A stretch of 39,805 nt of DNA from Chara braunii (lineage: Eukaryota; Streptophyta; Charophyceae; Charales; Characeae): positions 959,299-999,103 of the forward strand of contig BFEA01000520.1 of assembly GCA_003427395.1 (NCBI GenBank). The letters run 5' to 3'. Made by a program: the position numbers and the translations under genes. Under the pieces are notes generated by a model, which searched no databases, was not told where the DNA came from, and was given only the letters and a program-made list of their open reading frames with translations. This document shows, one piece after another, positions 1 through 10,120 of this stretch (its first letter is position 1; each line of letters starts with the position of its first letter).

Positions 1-11
1 CTTTACGACAT

Positions 12-25
12 GTTTTTTTTTTTTT

Positions 26-74
<49 letters not shown>
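12..74. repeat. poly(T) followed by (CT)n microsatellite
   Basis: A run of 19 T is followed directly by 22 CT units. The rest of the stretch up to 303 is AT-rich and shows no gene. Similar CT/GA tracts recur at 9488, 10080, 12145, 35118 and 39689. Confidence 0.95.
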
Positions 75-77
<3 letters not shown>

Positions 78-303
78 ATGTGCATGTGCGTCATTGGCGA
101 AGGAACGAACGTCGGAAAGGCGGTCATGCTCCCTTCTCTAATGGCGAGCACAAAGTTTGGAGAGGATGACATTGGTCTGTGGATTGTATTAAAAAAAAAA
201 TACTTATGCCATTATTAATCGTTCAATAGGTTTTCTTACAAGTTTTTTTGCACAATCGTTATGACGACACGCATGAATGACAGATGGCGATGAGTCATGA
301 ACG

Positions 304-1653
304 ATGCACACGCGCAATGGAGATCGTGCTCAAGTATGCAAAGAAGGCATTGACAACACAACTGAAACAGAGTTCGATGAATTGCGAAATTGCATACCAT
401 CATATTTCGATGTGCACATTGATCGCGACATGACATTGACACAACATGCTCATGACATCTCTCATGCGCTTGTTTTTTTGGAGAAACTAAGCAATGAGAA
501 TTTGAAAACTGAGGTTGTTAGAACAGACTTGGAGAAGAACATTGTATGTTATAAGTTTGATGAACTGGTCGATTGGTTGTACGAGCAGGTCGAAATAGAC
601 AAGTCGAAATCACGGACACCCGGAGTGTATGATAAACGCACTTGGAAGGGGGATATGAAAAGGAAAGCGTTAGCTCATGGATATTTTATACCTCCTCGTC
701 GTGACGTTCTGAGACCCGGATTAGAAAAGCCGCTTGCTCTTCTACACTTGCGAAGTGTTGTAGAGAAAGAGGACGTGCAATCTGTGTGCGAGTTGCCATG
801 TGTGATTGCAAATGGTGGTGAGTACGTGATGCTGTCGCAGTGGACAAATTTGTGTCCATCATCCAGTCGTGCCCACATGTTTTTCAGTTATTTGGCTAGT
901 ATTGTTGAGATATTAGAAGGAGCCGAAGAGTTGTTGGAATACAATGCGATTGAATCTTCAGAGTCACAGTCTATAGCGGGCAAGGCTATTGTGAAGTCAT
1001 TGGAGGCTCTTGCAAACACTGGATCGAATGAAGTACCACAAATTGTAAGAGAGTGTTGGGATGTTATGGCTACAGAATGCAGCGCAAGGGATGAAACATT
1101 GAAGTTGACATCGAACGAAGGAGCAGACAACACGGTCGTAGTAAACAGCGGAAGGACAACCCCTCTAACATGTATGGATTTTGCTTTGGATTATAAAAAT
1201 CAAGGTCCAAAGGCAATGGGATTTGGTGAAAGTGAGGATGAGGGAAAAAGTTGTGATGACGAAATGGACGACGATGACGATAACAACAGCCTGCAAAATT
1301 TTTGGGACAATCACGAGGACAGTTCATGTGATCCGCAAAAAGGATGGTGTCTCGCTGTTCTCCGTCTCGTATTGACATTTGAAGAATGTCCTTCAACAAT
1401 TTTGATTTGTTGTACAGACATTACAACAGACGGACACTTACAGTATGATTTTTTGTCGAGACTTTCTTATTTGCATCCAAAAGGCAAAGGTATTTCGAAA
1501 GGTGGAAAAAATTGGCAAGTGTTAGTCGGTAGAGAATTGGCGATAGCCGCATTAGAGAGTTTCGACGGCGTGGCAGATTTTCTCACCAAGGTAGGGATAG
1601 ATCTTTGTCATGGTCAGAATGAGAGAACGGAGAGTGATGACATCGTGTCGTGA
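304..1653 (+). CDS. Unknown 449-residue protein, probably transposon-encoded
   Basis: An uninterrupted frame of 449 codons opens at the first in-frame ATG after an in-frame TGA (298) and ends in TGA. I do not recognise the family. The N-terminal half is mixed helical with charged stretches, including a basic TWKGDMKRKALAHG segment near residue 120. An acidic linker near residues 305-325 (SEDEGKSCDDEMDDDDDNN) separates it from a C-terminal block of about 120 residues containing GWCLAVLRLVLTF. No signal peptide or membrane span is evident. It is the only long intact frame in the left region, and it lies 437 bp upstream of a decayed Plavaka-type transposase on the same strand with two AATAAA motifs between them. 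That position suggests an accessory gene of the same mobile element, which is inference. It could also be an unrelated host gene or an exon of a larger gene. Confidence 0.6.
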   Translation: MHTRNGDRAQVCKEGIDNTTETEFDELRNCIPSYFDVHIDRDMTLTQHAHDISHALVFLEKLSNENLKTEVVRTDLEKNIVCYKFDELVDWLYEQVEIDKSKSRTPGVYDKRTWKGDMKRKALAHGYFIPPRRDVLRPGLEKPLALLHLRSVVEKEDVQSVCELPCVIANGGEYVMLSQWTNLCPSSSRAHMFFSYLASIVEILEGAEELLEYNAIESSESQSIAGKAIVKSLEALANTGSNEVPQIVRECWDVMATECSARDETLKLTSNEGADNTVVVNSGRTTPLTCMDFALDYKNQGPKAMGFGESEDEGKSCDDEMDDDDDNNSLQNFWDNHEDSSCDPQKGWCLAVLRLVLTFEECPSTILICCTDITTDGHLQYDFLSRLSYLHPKGKGISKGGKNWQVLVGRELAIAALESFDGVADFLTKVGIDLCHGQNERTESDDIVS

Positions 1654-1958
1654 ATGCAGATTACAAATCCTGTGGCGAGGGAAGGTTTGGCGGGCTAGGA
1701 AAAAGAGAATCGCGGACCTGTGAAGGGTAAGAGAAAGGCAAGTAGTGCTTGCGAGGAGGATTGAAGCGATCATTCTTCCGTAGAAAGTTTTCATTTTTAA
1801 GCAGGGTTGAGTTTCGTATATAATCCAATCTATGAACGACTTGTTTATGGTTTTTCAATTTGGAAATAGAAGTATTTTCATGCAAATCCAAAAATATTTT
1901 TTATGAATGAACTGTTTAAAAAATATTGTGAATGCGTCCTCTTGTCTTAGTTGTGAAA

Positions 1959-1985
1959 AATAAATGATCGTCGTTCATGAATAAA
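1959..1985 (+). promoter_or_regulatory. Candidate polyadenylation signals
   Basis: AATAAA occurs at 1959-1964 and 1980-1985, 306-332 bp after the stop of the 449-codon ORF and about 105 bp before the transposase ATG. Placement fits 3' end formation of the upstream gene. AT-rich DNA produces the motif by chance, so this is weak. Confidence 0.35.
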
Positions 1986-2090
1986 GTAAACAATTAATAT
2001 GTGACGGTCAATTTCATGTTTGTTGCAGTAATGATGCAGTTGTATTACAGGAAGATAATCGTGGCGTATTCTTGACCATATGATACGAAA

Positions 2091-4127
2091 ATGTCGAGGC
2101 ACAGCAGAAATGTTGTCTCGTGTTACGATTGTGGCCGCATATTCAGTCGTACAAGCTTAATGGAGTCGCACAGATCGAGGGGGTGCTTAGCTGAGATACA
2201 ACGTACTGGAACTACTGGTGATGCTAACGACATGAGTTCAGAGAACGAACAAAATGATAAAGTCGTGAATATGGACATGCACGAGAATGTCGAACCAATC
2301 ATTGATGATATTGCAGAAGATGAAAACAACATAGAGAAAAATTAATATCCATCGGATTATCGTCTCGCTGCAGTGATATGTTCTGCGAGAGGAGGGTTGG
2401 GATTGTCAGATGCAGATGTGAATGCCGTGCTCTCCGTTATATGTCACCCTTCTTTCGATGCTAGCCGACTACCATATAGAAATTCTCGCACGTTAAAGGG
2501 TTGGTTACGAGGGAAGCATGCAGACAAATCTAAGGAGCACATTGATATGAGGACAGATGATTCGCCGACAGAAGCGAAGGCTGAACTTTGGGTGAGAAAA
2601 TGGGATGTAGTATTTGAGACTGTGATTCGAGACGCACTGATGAACGACACTAAGTATATGCTAGAGGCAGACTCAACATGTCATGTAGAAAACATGGTGT
2701 TTACGAACGCGAAATCGACACAGTTTTGGAGACAAGCATAAGACATAATTCGAAATGACAAAGGATTATATCGAAATGGACGCGTAAGATATGTTTTGCC
2801 ATTTATTTTGTATTCTGACAAAACGAATGTAGATGGTCGCATGAAAACAAGCATTTATCCTCTGATGTTGTCACTCGCTGATAAGCCAGAACGAGAAACT
2901 TTGCTCGCATACTTGCCAATTCTTCAGACTTTGCTGTACACACGAGGTTGGACTCATAGTTCATCTGCATTTGTTCGCCGCAAAAGGTGTGTATTCCATG
3001 AGAGTCTGACTATTGTATTGAAGGATGCAAAAAAGACCTCTCATGACGGTATGGAACTTAACCTCCCACGATAGGGGGAAGTTACAGTACATCCGTTGTT
3101 GTTGAACTATGTGCAAGATCATCTAGAGAGATGTCTTCTGGCACTTGTAAAGAACGGCAGATGTCCAAATTGCATTGTACCGAGCGAGAACTTACACGAA
3201 CATATGGACTGCAGCACGATTGTACGGACTGAAAACGTGGATCACGATATATTGGAGAGAGTACATGATGGTTCTGATGCCGATGCTCGTGCAACAGCGA
3301 TGAAGAGAGCGCTGGACTGGGGGATGCATAGTGACAATGTAGTGAATGGTTTGTGGGGTTTTTATCAAGGTCGTTGCGGTGACATTCTGATGTTAGATTA
3401 CCATTACGCACTGCAACAAGACCGAATGGAAACAGTAGATCACGATATTTTTGAATACATAGTTGAAGCCTTAAAGAATATATGCAAATCATTTTAGAAC
3501 ACCGTTGGAATGCTTGGAGAGTTGGATGCTCGTTTAAAGTGCGTAAACAATCGAGGGAATGTCACGTTTCAAAAACTTGTATTGTCGGTAACAACGGGGG
3601 TACACTATTTTACAGAAGAGGGACGGTTTGAAGCAAAACAAAATCGTGCCGTGATGAAGCATTTCGATGGCGATATTCTTCGCCGCATAAGGCCGACGTC
3701 ACCAGAAGCTGCTCGCTTACTGCTAAACCTTCCACAACCACTTCAATTTCAACAATGTGTGCGTTCATACGTGATGGAGGAAAACCTCGGTGAAGTTCAC
3801 GACCACACTGTCATACGTCCCCGACCACATGTCGCACTTTCTTGCACACACGATGACTTTATTCAAGGAGCAGATGCACGAATCGCTAGAGCGACAAACT
3901 CGTTTCATGGTCGTGAGGTACGGAGTGATGTGAGTATAAGGGGTCTCGATAACGACATTTAGTACGCTTCTGTGACAATGTTTTTTGTGTTTCAAACCAC
4001 AAAAGGAGGACAAATGTTAAAGACAGAATGTGAATTTGTTCAATGGTACAAAGACTGTACGAGGAACTTCACAAATCGAACGTCATGTAAATTGGTGGAA
4101 TGGGGGAGAACAGAGGCGTGCAAATGA
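2091..4127 (+). pseudogene. Plavaka-type (CACTA superfamily) DNA transposase, interrupted by five in-frame TAA/TAG
   Basis: One reading frame runs from ATG 2091 to TGA 4125-4127, about 679 codons, broken at TAA 2343, TAA 2739, TAG 3072, TAG 3495 and TAG 3960. Homologous text continues across every stop without a frameshift. Residues 11-32 form a C-x2-C-x12-H-x4-C zinc finger directly after the start, as in Plavaka proteins. Next come LPFILYSDKTNV (the family's SDKT strand, about 2796-2834), a LERCLLALVKNGRCPNC block (about 3126-3176, matching the family's YPEQ..LA....CP.C), a D/H-containing helix ending DIFEYIVEALK, and after the last TAG the segment YASVTMFFVF...FVQWYKDC, which looks like the usual C-terminal domain. 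Recognition rests on remembered family patterns; I cannot assign catalytic acidic residues. The length is somewhat shorter than fungal relatives as I remember them. A single decayed gene is the simplest reading; stop-codon reassignment is treated under findings. Confidence 0.75.
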
Positions 4128-4263
4128 GTAGCATCATCGATATAAACACAATAATTCAACTAGAACATCTTGTACCATAGTTCAAGCGAGCGGCGTTTAG
4201 TCATGATGTAGACCGAACAACGATAGAAGAAGGGTTTTTTTTCGTCGACCGGTTCACAACAAT

Positions 4264-4271
4264 TATATAAG
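4264..4271 (+). promoter_or_regulatory. Candidate TATA box (TATATAAG)
   Basis: TATATAAG lies 85 bp upstream of the ATG at 4356 that opens the Ulp1-gene frame, a normal distance for a TATA box plus short 5' leader. The 4128-4355 interval otherwise shows no coding signal. Confidence 0.4.
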
Positions 4272-5279
4272 ACTGTCTCCAAGTCCTCTTCTGCTGACTT
4301 ATACGTTTTTATTATAAAATGCATCATATTCTGCAGGTGTAACTATTGTACGATAATGACGCCGTTGCCTGAACGAGGTACAAATAGCGAAAGAAATGAG
4401 GAGGGAGCAGAAAGATTTTTAAACAAGACACCGCGTCGAAGGATATGAGTAACCAGTGAACCGAAAACTGGAGATGGTGCAAGTGAACTGCAAACATGCA
4501 AAAGTAATGAGAACAATCTGGGATAAGATAAAGGAGTTGCACGATCAGGAATGTGGAAAGGGAAAGGAGGCAGAGTGGCTCGCAAGCACACGACCTCCAA
4601 TCGCGGTCAAGTATTGGAAAAACAAGGAATGTCAAAAAACAAAGTTCAAGGTTGTGTAGAGAAAGCATCGACGTAGAGAACTCAAGAATCGAAACGTGTC
4701 AGAAATTTCACGACAGCCAAGAAGATCGTACCGAAGTTCAGGAAAACATTGACGGACGAGACAATACAAAGGATGTACCACAGACCTATGTTGTCATTAT
4801 CAGTAACTGCCTGGAATCTCATACCGTTACCTTTTGCTACCATTTCTCATTCACCAAGAAAACACAATCGAGGGATGTTAAAAAGTGACAGTGAGAAAGA
4901 GACATTGCGAGATATGCGGCATGAAAAAAGATTAGCAACACACAACAAACAATCGGAAAGATTGAGAGAGAAAGTGAAACGGACAGAAGACAGAGAGGGA
5001 TGGGCGGCGGGGAAAGAAGTTATTGAAGAGGTCAATGTAGGAGAAGATGCCATGAAGTCTGTATTCTCACACATCTGCGAGAACACAAATAAAAAGAATA
5101 CAAACGACGGAAGTGTGTTTGTAACACGTGAAGACCTCACTAGCACAAAGAAGTTCATGCACACAGTCAGAAAAGATGCAACACAGAATGATGAAGCAGT
5201 GGTCACGCCGAGGTTAGAGTTATCTGCAATTGACAAGATCGGAGGAGACTGCCAAGTGAGAGTCAGCACAACAAGTCAG

Positions 5280-6140
5280 CATATGATAACAGAAGAGCGA
5301 AATAAGGCAAAGACGAACCTCGATGGAGTGGAAACAAATGAACAGTTGACGTTGATGGTGGAATGTGAACTGCGTACGAGAATTGAAGTCGACCATGGTG
5401 AGACAGATTGTGCAAGACTTGCTCTATAACCGGCTTTGAATCTTCTGGGAGGCTCGACTGACATTGCTGTAGATGACAAGTGAACAGTTGAGAAGATGAA
5501 GATATTGCCAGAACACGAAGGAAAGAGATCAGGGGGAAGTAACCTGGAGAGGCCGCAAGAGTGTGAAGGTCATATGATAACAGAAGAGCGAAATGATGCA
5601 AAAACGAACCTCGATGGAGTGGAAACAAATGAACAGCCGACGTTGATGGTGGAATGTGAACTGCGTACGAGAATTGAAGTCGACCATGGAGAGACAGATT
5701 GTGCAAGACTTGCTCTACAACCGGCTTCGAATCTTCCGGGAGGCTCGGCTGACCATGCTGTGGAGGACAAGACAACAGTTGAGAAGATGGAGATATTGCC
5801 AGAACACGAAGGAAAGACATCAGGGGGAAGTAACCCAGAGAGGCCGCAAGAGTTTGAAGGTCATATGATAACAGAAGAGCGAAATGAGGCAAAGACGAAC
5901 CTCGATGGAGTGGAAACAAATGAATAGCCGACGTTGATGGTGGAATGTGAACTGCCTACGAGAATTGAAGTCGACCATGGTGAGACAGATTGTGCAAAAC
6001 TTACTCTACAACCGGCTTCGAATCTTCTGGGAGGCTCGGATGACATTGCTATAGAGGACAAGACAACAATTGAGAAGATAGAGATATTGCCAGAACACGA
6101 AGGAAAGACATCAGGGGGAAGTAACCCAGAGAGGTCGCAA
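5280..6140 (+). repeat. Three in-frame 291-bp tandem repeats (97 codons each)
   Basis: The marker CATATGATAACAGAAGAGCG begins at 5280, 5571 and 5862, exactly 291 bp apart. The third unit fades near 6140. Copies are nearly identical, so expansion is recent relative to the rest of the gene. Each unit encodes an acidic segment containing TNLDGVETNE, then LTLMVECELRTRIEVDHGE in copy 1, then EKMEILPEHEGK or close variants. The units serve as an internal alignment: TAA 5427 faces CAA at 5718 and 6009; TAG 5925 faces CAG at 5343 and 5634; TGA 5481 faces ACA at 5772 and 6063. Confidence 0.95.
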
Positions 6141-6227
6141 GAGAAGGATGAAGGAACCGGAGCTGTAGTGTATTTGGATGCAGACACAGAGGAGGGTGAG
6201 GAGACACAATCTATGGACCAGAAGTTG

Positions 6228-7112
6228 GTGGCGGCAACTATTGATATTGTTCACAAATTTTTCCCATTCACATGGAAACCCCTGAACAATGAATCATTCA
6301 CATTAAGAGTACAAGATCTCCAATGTCTGGGAGCGAGCAAGTGGTTGACGACAAATATCGTTGACTTTTACTGTCATTACGTATATGACTCACTCACACG
6401 TAAGGCTGTTGACCTCTCACACATTAAATTGTTGCCTGCTCTATGGTACAACGGAATCCAGGGACTCCACAAGGACGCGAGTTTGAGCAGCCCTCCTGAT
6501 CTGGAGACGGTAACACGAAGTTCAAAGTCGAAGGCAAAAAGCATGAGGAATTTGTGAAAAAATCAAGTAGTTATTGTTCCTCTGCTATGCAATAACCATT
6601 TTACTATTCTTGTGCTGAACAACATAGGACGCATGCTACAACATCCACATCTCGACCAACCAAGAGGCTGCGTTATTTTCCACCTAAACTCCAAAAAACG
6701 ATTGGGCAGTCCTCCGTTTGAACCTTTGTTAGCCTATTTCTTTTACGAGCACATGGTGACACGGTATTCAGCCGATGTTGAAGTTACGACCACGACCATT
6801 GAATCGACATGGAAAGCATTGATCCAAGGTGTATCTTTCATTGACGAGATTGATTGCCAGCAACAACGGAACTCAAACGACTGCGGTGTATTCGCCACAA
6901 GGAATGTTGAGAGCATTCTTATGTGCATCGCAAACGACGAAAACTTCGAGTTCACGAAAGACACAATGACGAAGGCTTGCGAACGTTTGTCGTCAAGAAA
7001 GCCTTGTGAGCAACGACACATAATGATCAAGGCTTTGGCGGAGTCATACCCCGCGGCATACGGAACACAGACAACAAATGACAAGTACGCTATTTTCAAG
7101 AAGTTTGCATAA
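6228..7112 (+). other. Ulp1 / adenain-like (C48) protease domain
   Basis: The start of the fold is visible as KWLTTNIVDFYCHYVYDS. The catalytic His sits in VPLLCNNHFTILVLNN (His codon 6597-6599), and the Gln and nucleophilic Cys in QRNSNDCGVF (Gln 6864-6866, Cys 6882-6884), the family's Q-x-N-x2-D-C-G signature. The position where the third triad member is normally found, after the strand CVIFHL, is Asn (6687-6689) rather than Asp, which may weaken catalysis. A TGA at 6555 lies just before the His strand. The domain ends about 70 residues after Cys, near a frameshift at about 7110. Confidence 0.8.
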
Positions 7113-7159
7113 AGCAGAAGGAAGACATCGACAAAATGATCAAGCACGCTCTGGAAGAA

Positions 7160-7419
7160 GTGAGCTAAGATATGTGCGGCGACTCGTAGATTTCGTTAGT
7201 TGAAACATAGAAGAAGTACGCAAACAATGATAAAGACAAGACAAGGTAGGTGAAATTTTTAACATAAGTCCACAAATTTATCATTGCATATGTAATGTGA
7301 AAATATGTGTTTTTTGTTCACGAAAAGCAGGGTCGAGATAAAGCCCCGCTGCTGAGATGAAATTTCACTAATGACAAATTTTTCATGTCCTATGTTACGT
7401 GTCTTCTTCCTCTTCACAG
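7160..7419 (+). other. Inferred intron 1 of the Ulp1 gene (phase 0)
   Basis: Donor GAA|GTGAGC follows a clean coding stretch (KQKEDIDKMIKHALEE). The acceptor is CTTCTTCCTCTTCACAG at the 3' end, followed by codons reading NRRVIQTKYLPPMDKH. Removal of 260 bp joins complete codons and keeps the frame. The intervening sequence is AT-rich and non-coding. Confidence 0.6.
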
Positions 7420-8257
7420 AATCGGCGAGTGATACAGACGAAGTACTTGCCACCAATGGACAAGCACATATCACGGCCTCGCCGAGGGCCTGATGTTACA
7501 GGGACATCGACGTAACGAAGGCTCTGCGTTCGCGAAGAAGGGGTGTCACGGCAGCAGACGAATGGCGGTGCACGTCTCGTACAGGAACGAAACAAAGTTC
7601 GAGATATAACACGACATGGAACATCTGAAGAAGTGAAGAGTGTACGAACAAGAACGAAGCGTTGGAGGACAAATTTGGTCGAAATGCACCGTGAAGCGAG
7701 CAAACGAAAATTGTTGATGGCAGAAATAGAGAAGCGAGATAACGACATTGATATCCGACGCAGGGAAAAGTCTTCGAAGTATACTCCGAAGTCGAAGACA
7801 GTACGTAGAAAAACGCAGGCCGGAGCAACCCTTCTTGCTCCAAGTAAGTATGTCACGGAAAAGAAAAGGGAGCACAACAAGGGTGAAGCGACTGTTGTGG
7901 ACAGTGCAGAAGTAGAAGGAAGCGGTGAGGATATCGAAGGCAGCATGCGTTGTGGTCGACAGGCGAGCGAGAGCAGTGGAGGTTGTGACATTCAGCACAT
8001 TGGAGGTCGCGACATTCAGCACATGCAGTGACATGTGGAACGAGAATGTTGACAACCATCATTGACAGAGTGCGAAGACGAGCAGCTGGAGCAAAACGAA
8101 GCAAATACGGAAGAGGGTGATTCAAAGAACGAGAATAACAGAGACAACGACGATTTTGGTGAACGTGAATCGAATGAAGACGAGGATGATGATAATGAAG
8201 ACGGTCGTGAAGAGAATGACGAGAACGATGCACACTTCACAAACGATAAAGCAATAG

Positions 8258-8472
8258 GTAAAACATTGTGTGAAATCCTGTAAAGTTGTTTGTGGCATTA
8301 AAAAAATGTGGAAGAAAAAGACAACTACATTGAAAACGATTCTTCTGTTTGCATTTTCGCTTATGATTTTCACGTGCTTAATGAACATATAAAAGTGACC
8401 AGCATAATAATTGTGTTTTCCGTTTTTTTTTTTTTTTCTGTTTCTGTGTGCTCGTCCTCTGTGTCTGTGCAG
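8258..8472 (+). other. Inferred intron 2 of the Ulp1 gene (phase 1)
   Basis: Donor AG|GTAAAA ends an acidic coding stretch (FTNDKAI). The acceptor follows a T-run of about 15 and ends GTGTCTGTGCAG. Removing 215 bp restores one frame into a 204-codon open stretch starting VMRGREKRGASEK. The strong polypyrimidine tract and frame continuity support it; there is no transcript evidence here. Confidence 0.65.
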
Positions 8473-9357
8473 TTATGCGAGGACGCGAAAAACGGGGTGC
8501 GTCGGAGAAAAGCAAGCTCAACAACCACATTAGTGACAACATCCACACGTTATACGCACACTCCAAAATAGTGAAGCAATTGATGTGTTGCGTAGCGAAG
8601 GGCTTTTGTTTATCCCGAGCCAAGGATGCAGAGATGTATCCGTCAGTCGACACGTATCTCGAATCCTTCAGGGGTCTCACCGAATCTCTAGACCCGGATA
8701 CACGATTCATCGTAGATCAGTCGATGAAGAGCACAACACCGACAACACTTCGCACACTCGGATCAAGTGAGTTGACGAACATCAGAGGAGAGATCGCTTA
8801 CGACATTGTCCGGTCTTTTTGGAGCGCCGCGGGGCTGCCTTATCCATGCGGAACTGTAAGGAATCGTTTTGAAAAGGAGCGAGAGGAGATGAGGACGAAA
8901 ATGCTCGAACAATCATCGGGGAGAGTGAAAGGCGATAGGCCGTGGGGCGCAACAGAGTTCAAGAATGTCGTGCGAGACGTTTTATACAGAGATTGGGACG
9001 AAGCAGGTCGAAATGGTTGCACTCTTCAACAACTCCCATTCGCTCATATGGTGTTAGAGTGTCACATCAGCAACAAAAGTTGACCCGCACGCACGGCAGC
9101 AGCGAGCAAGGAAATGCGAAGAATAGAAGAAGCCATCGTGTCAACTTGCAAGACCGGTATTGGAAAAGTGACTATAAATGTGATCTCTCTCGATCGTGAT
9201 AAAACCGTAGTGCAAAGTTCAAGGAATATATGGGAACGACATTTTGCTGGCAGAAATAATGCAAAAGATGAGGTCGTTCAAATGAAGAATGATCATAGAT
9301 TTTTCGAATTTTTTGCAGATAGTGACGAGGTGATTGCCGAGGAGAGGCCTTAGGACG

Positions 9358-9484
9358 TTTGTGACATTAGTATTTTGTCATTTCCGTATAGTACTTTGAT
9401 TTCACATACAGCAAGGTGGTGGTGAAGACGTCGTGAGAGTTGAATATGATATTGTGGACTATTGATTGATTGATTGATTGATTG

Positions 9485-9523
<39 letters not shown>

Positions 9524-9647
9524 GTCTTTGATATTTGTACTTTGTACGTTTTGTATAGTACTTGGTCTTCGTGTACGGCGAGATAAATGTCAAGAGGTCA
9601 TTCGAGTTGAATATGATATCGTCAACTAGTGAGAGAGAGAGAGAGAG
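9358..9647 (+). repeat. Degenerate tandem duplication of about 170 bp with GA tracts
   Basis: Two related units begin near 9358 and 9525. Each contains a GTATAGTACTT-like core and GAGTTGAATATGATAT (9436 and 9604) and then runs into a microsatellite: (ATTG)n plus (GA)n at 9471-9519, and (GA)n at 9631-9647. It follows directly on the Ulp1-gene frame and might be its 3' region or the transposon's subterminal repeat. Confidence 0.6.
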
Positions 9648-10077
9648 GTATGTAGAAAGAGGCAGGAAACAGACAAAGGAGACATAATCGGTGTGATGTG
9701 TGTTTGGTACTGCGACATGATTTTGCAGACATGTGTTACAGGTGTGTTATGTATTGCTATGATAGTTGGGGTGAATGAACAACAAAGACGACTATGGAAT
9801 GTCTCAAGCGTTGTGCAAATTTTTTTTTTTTTTTTTTTTTTTTTTAAGTGGACAAAACACATTCGTGGTCATGTTTAAAGTGCCTCAGTGTGGATTGAAT
9901 GTAATAGGTACAATGGATATGGTGTGTCGGATTTCTATTTTGCCAAAGAAAATATTGATAATTGTGATATTTGCATCGGTTAAGAGGTTTTCACGACCAA
10001 AGAAAATACATAACCCTATAGACGCTAATTCCTCTTGTGATGTAACGACAAATAGATATTGTGAAACACACACATAC

Positions 10078-10120
<43 letters not shown>

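Larger units (their letters stand above)
304..9353 (+). mobile_element. Putative large Plavaka/CACTA-like DNA transposon, decayed
   Basis: Three co-oriented genes fill the span: an unknown intact ORF, a Plavaka-type transposase, and a Ulp1-containing gene. The transposase defines the superfamily. Flanks run into CT (left) and GA (right) microsatellites. I could not find terminal inverted repeats, CACT-type ends or target-site duplications, so the boundaries given are only the outermost coding traces and the unity of the element is inferred. Confidence 0.5.
4356..9353 (+). pseudogene. Large transposon gene with Ulp1/C48 cysteine protease domain, three inferred exons
   Basis: From ATG 4356 a single frame is followed to about 7109, shifts by one frame near 7110, continues to 7159, then resumes after an inferred intron at 7420-8257 and after a second at 8473-9353. 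In-frame stops interrupt it: TAA/TAG at 4524, 4674, 5427, 5925 and 7513; TGA at 4446, 5481, 6555, 8029, 8050 and 9081. Coding-like sequence continues past each. Order: a basic N-terminus, three 97-residue repeats (5280-6140), the Ulp1 domain (about 6228-7112), a basic arginine-rich stretch (7540-7830), an acidic D/E/N-rich stretch (8062-8240), and a C-terminal domain of about 290 residues that I do not recognise. Ulp1-type proteases cleave ubiquitin-like proteins such as SUMO; several plant Mutator-like and CACTA-like transposons carry such domains. Lying just downstream of the transposase on the same strand, it is probably the second or third gene of the same element. Confidence 0.6.

Noticed and set aside
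2091-9353. Polinton/Maverick or virus-like element, suggested by the adenain-like protease
   Set aside because: No family B DNA polymerase, packaging ATPase, capsid or retroviral-type integrase is found, and the adjacent transposase is Plavaka-like.
2091-9353. Firm claim of a TAA/TAG = Gln genetic code
   Set aside because: The Ulp1 gene has six in-frame TGA stops, and stops in the gypsy reverse transcriptase fall where Gln is not expected, so general decay explains the window without a code change.
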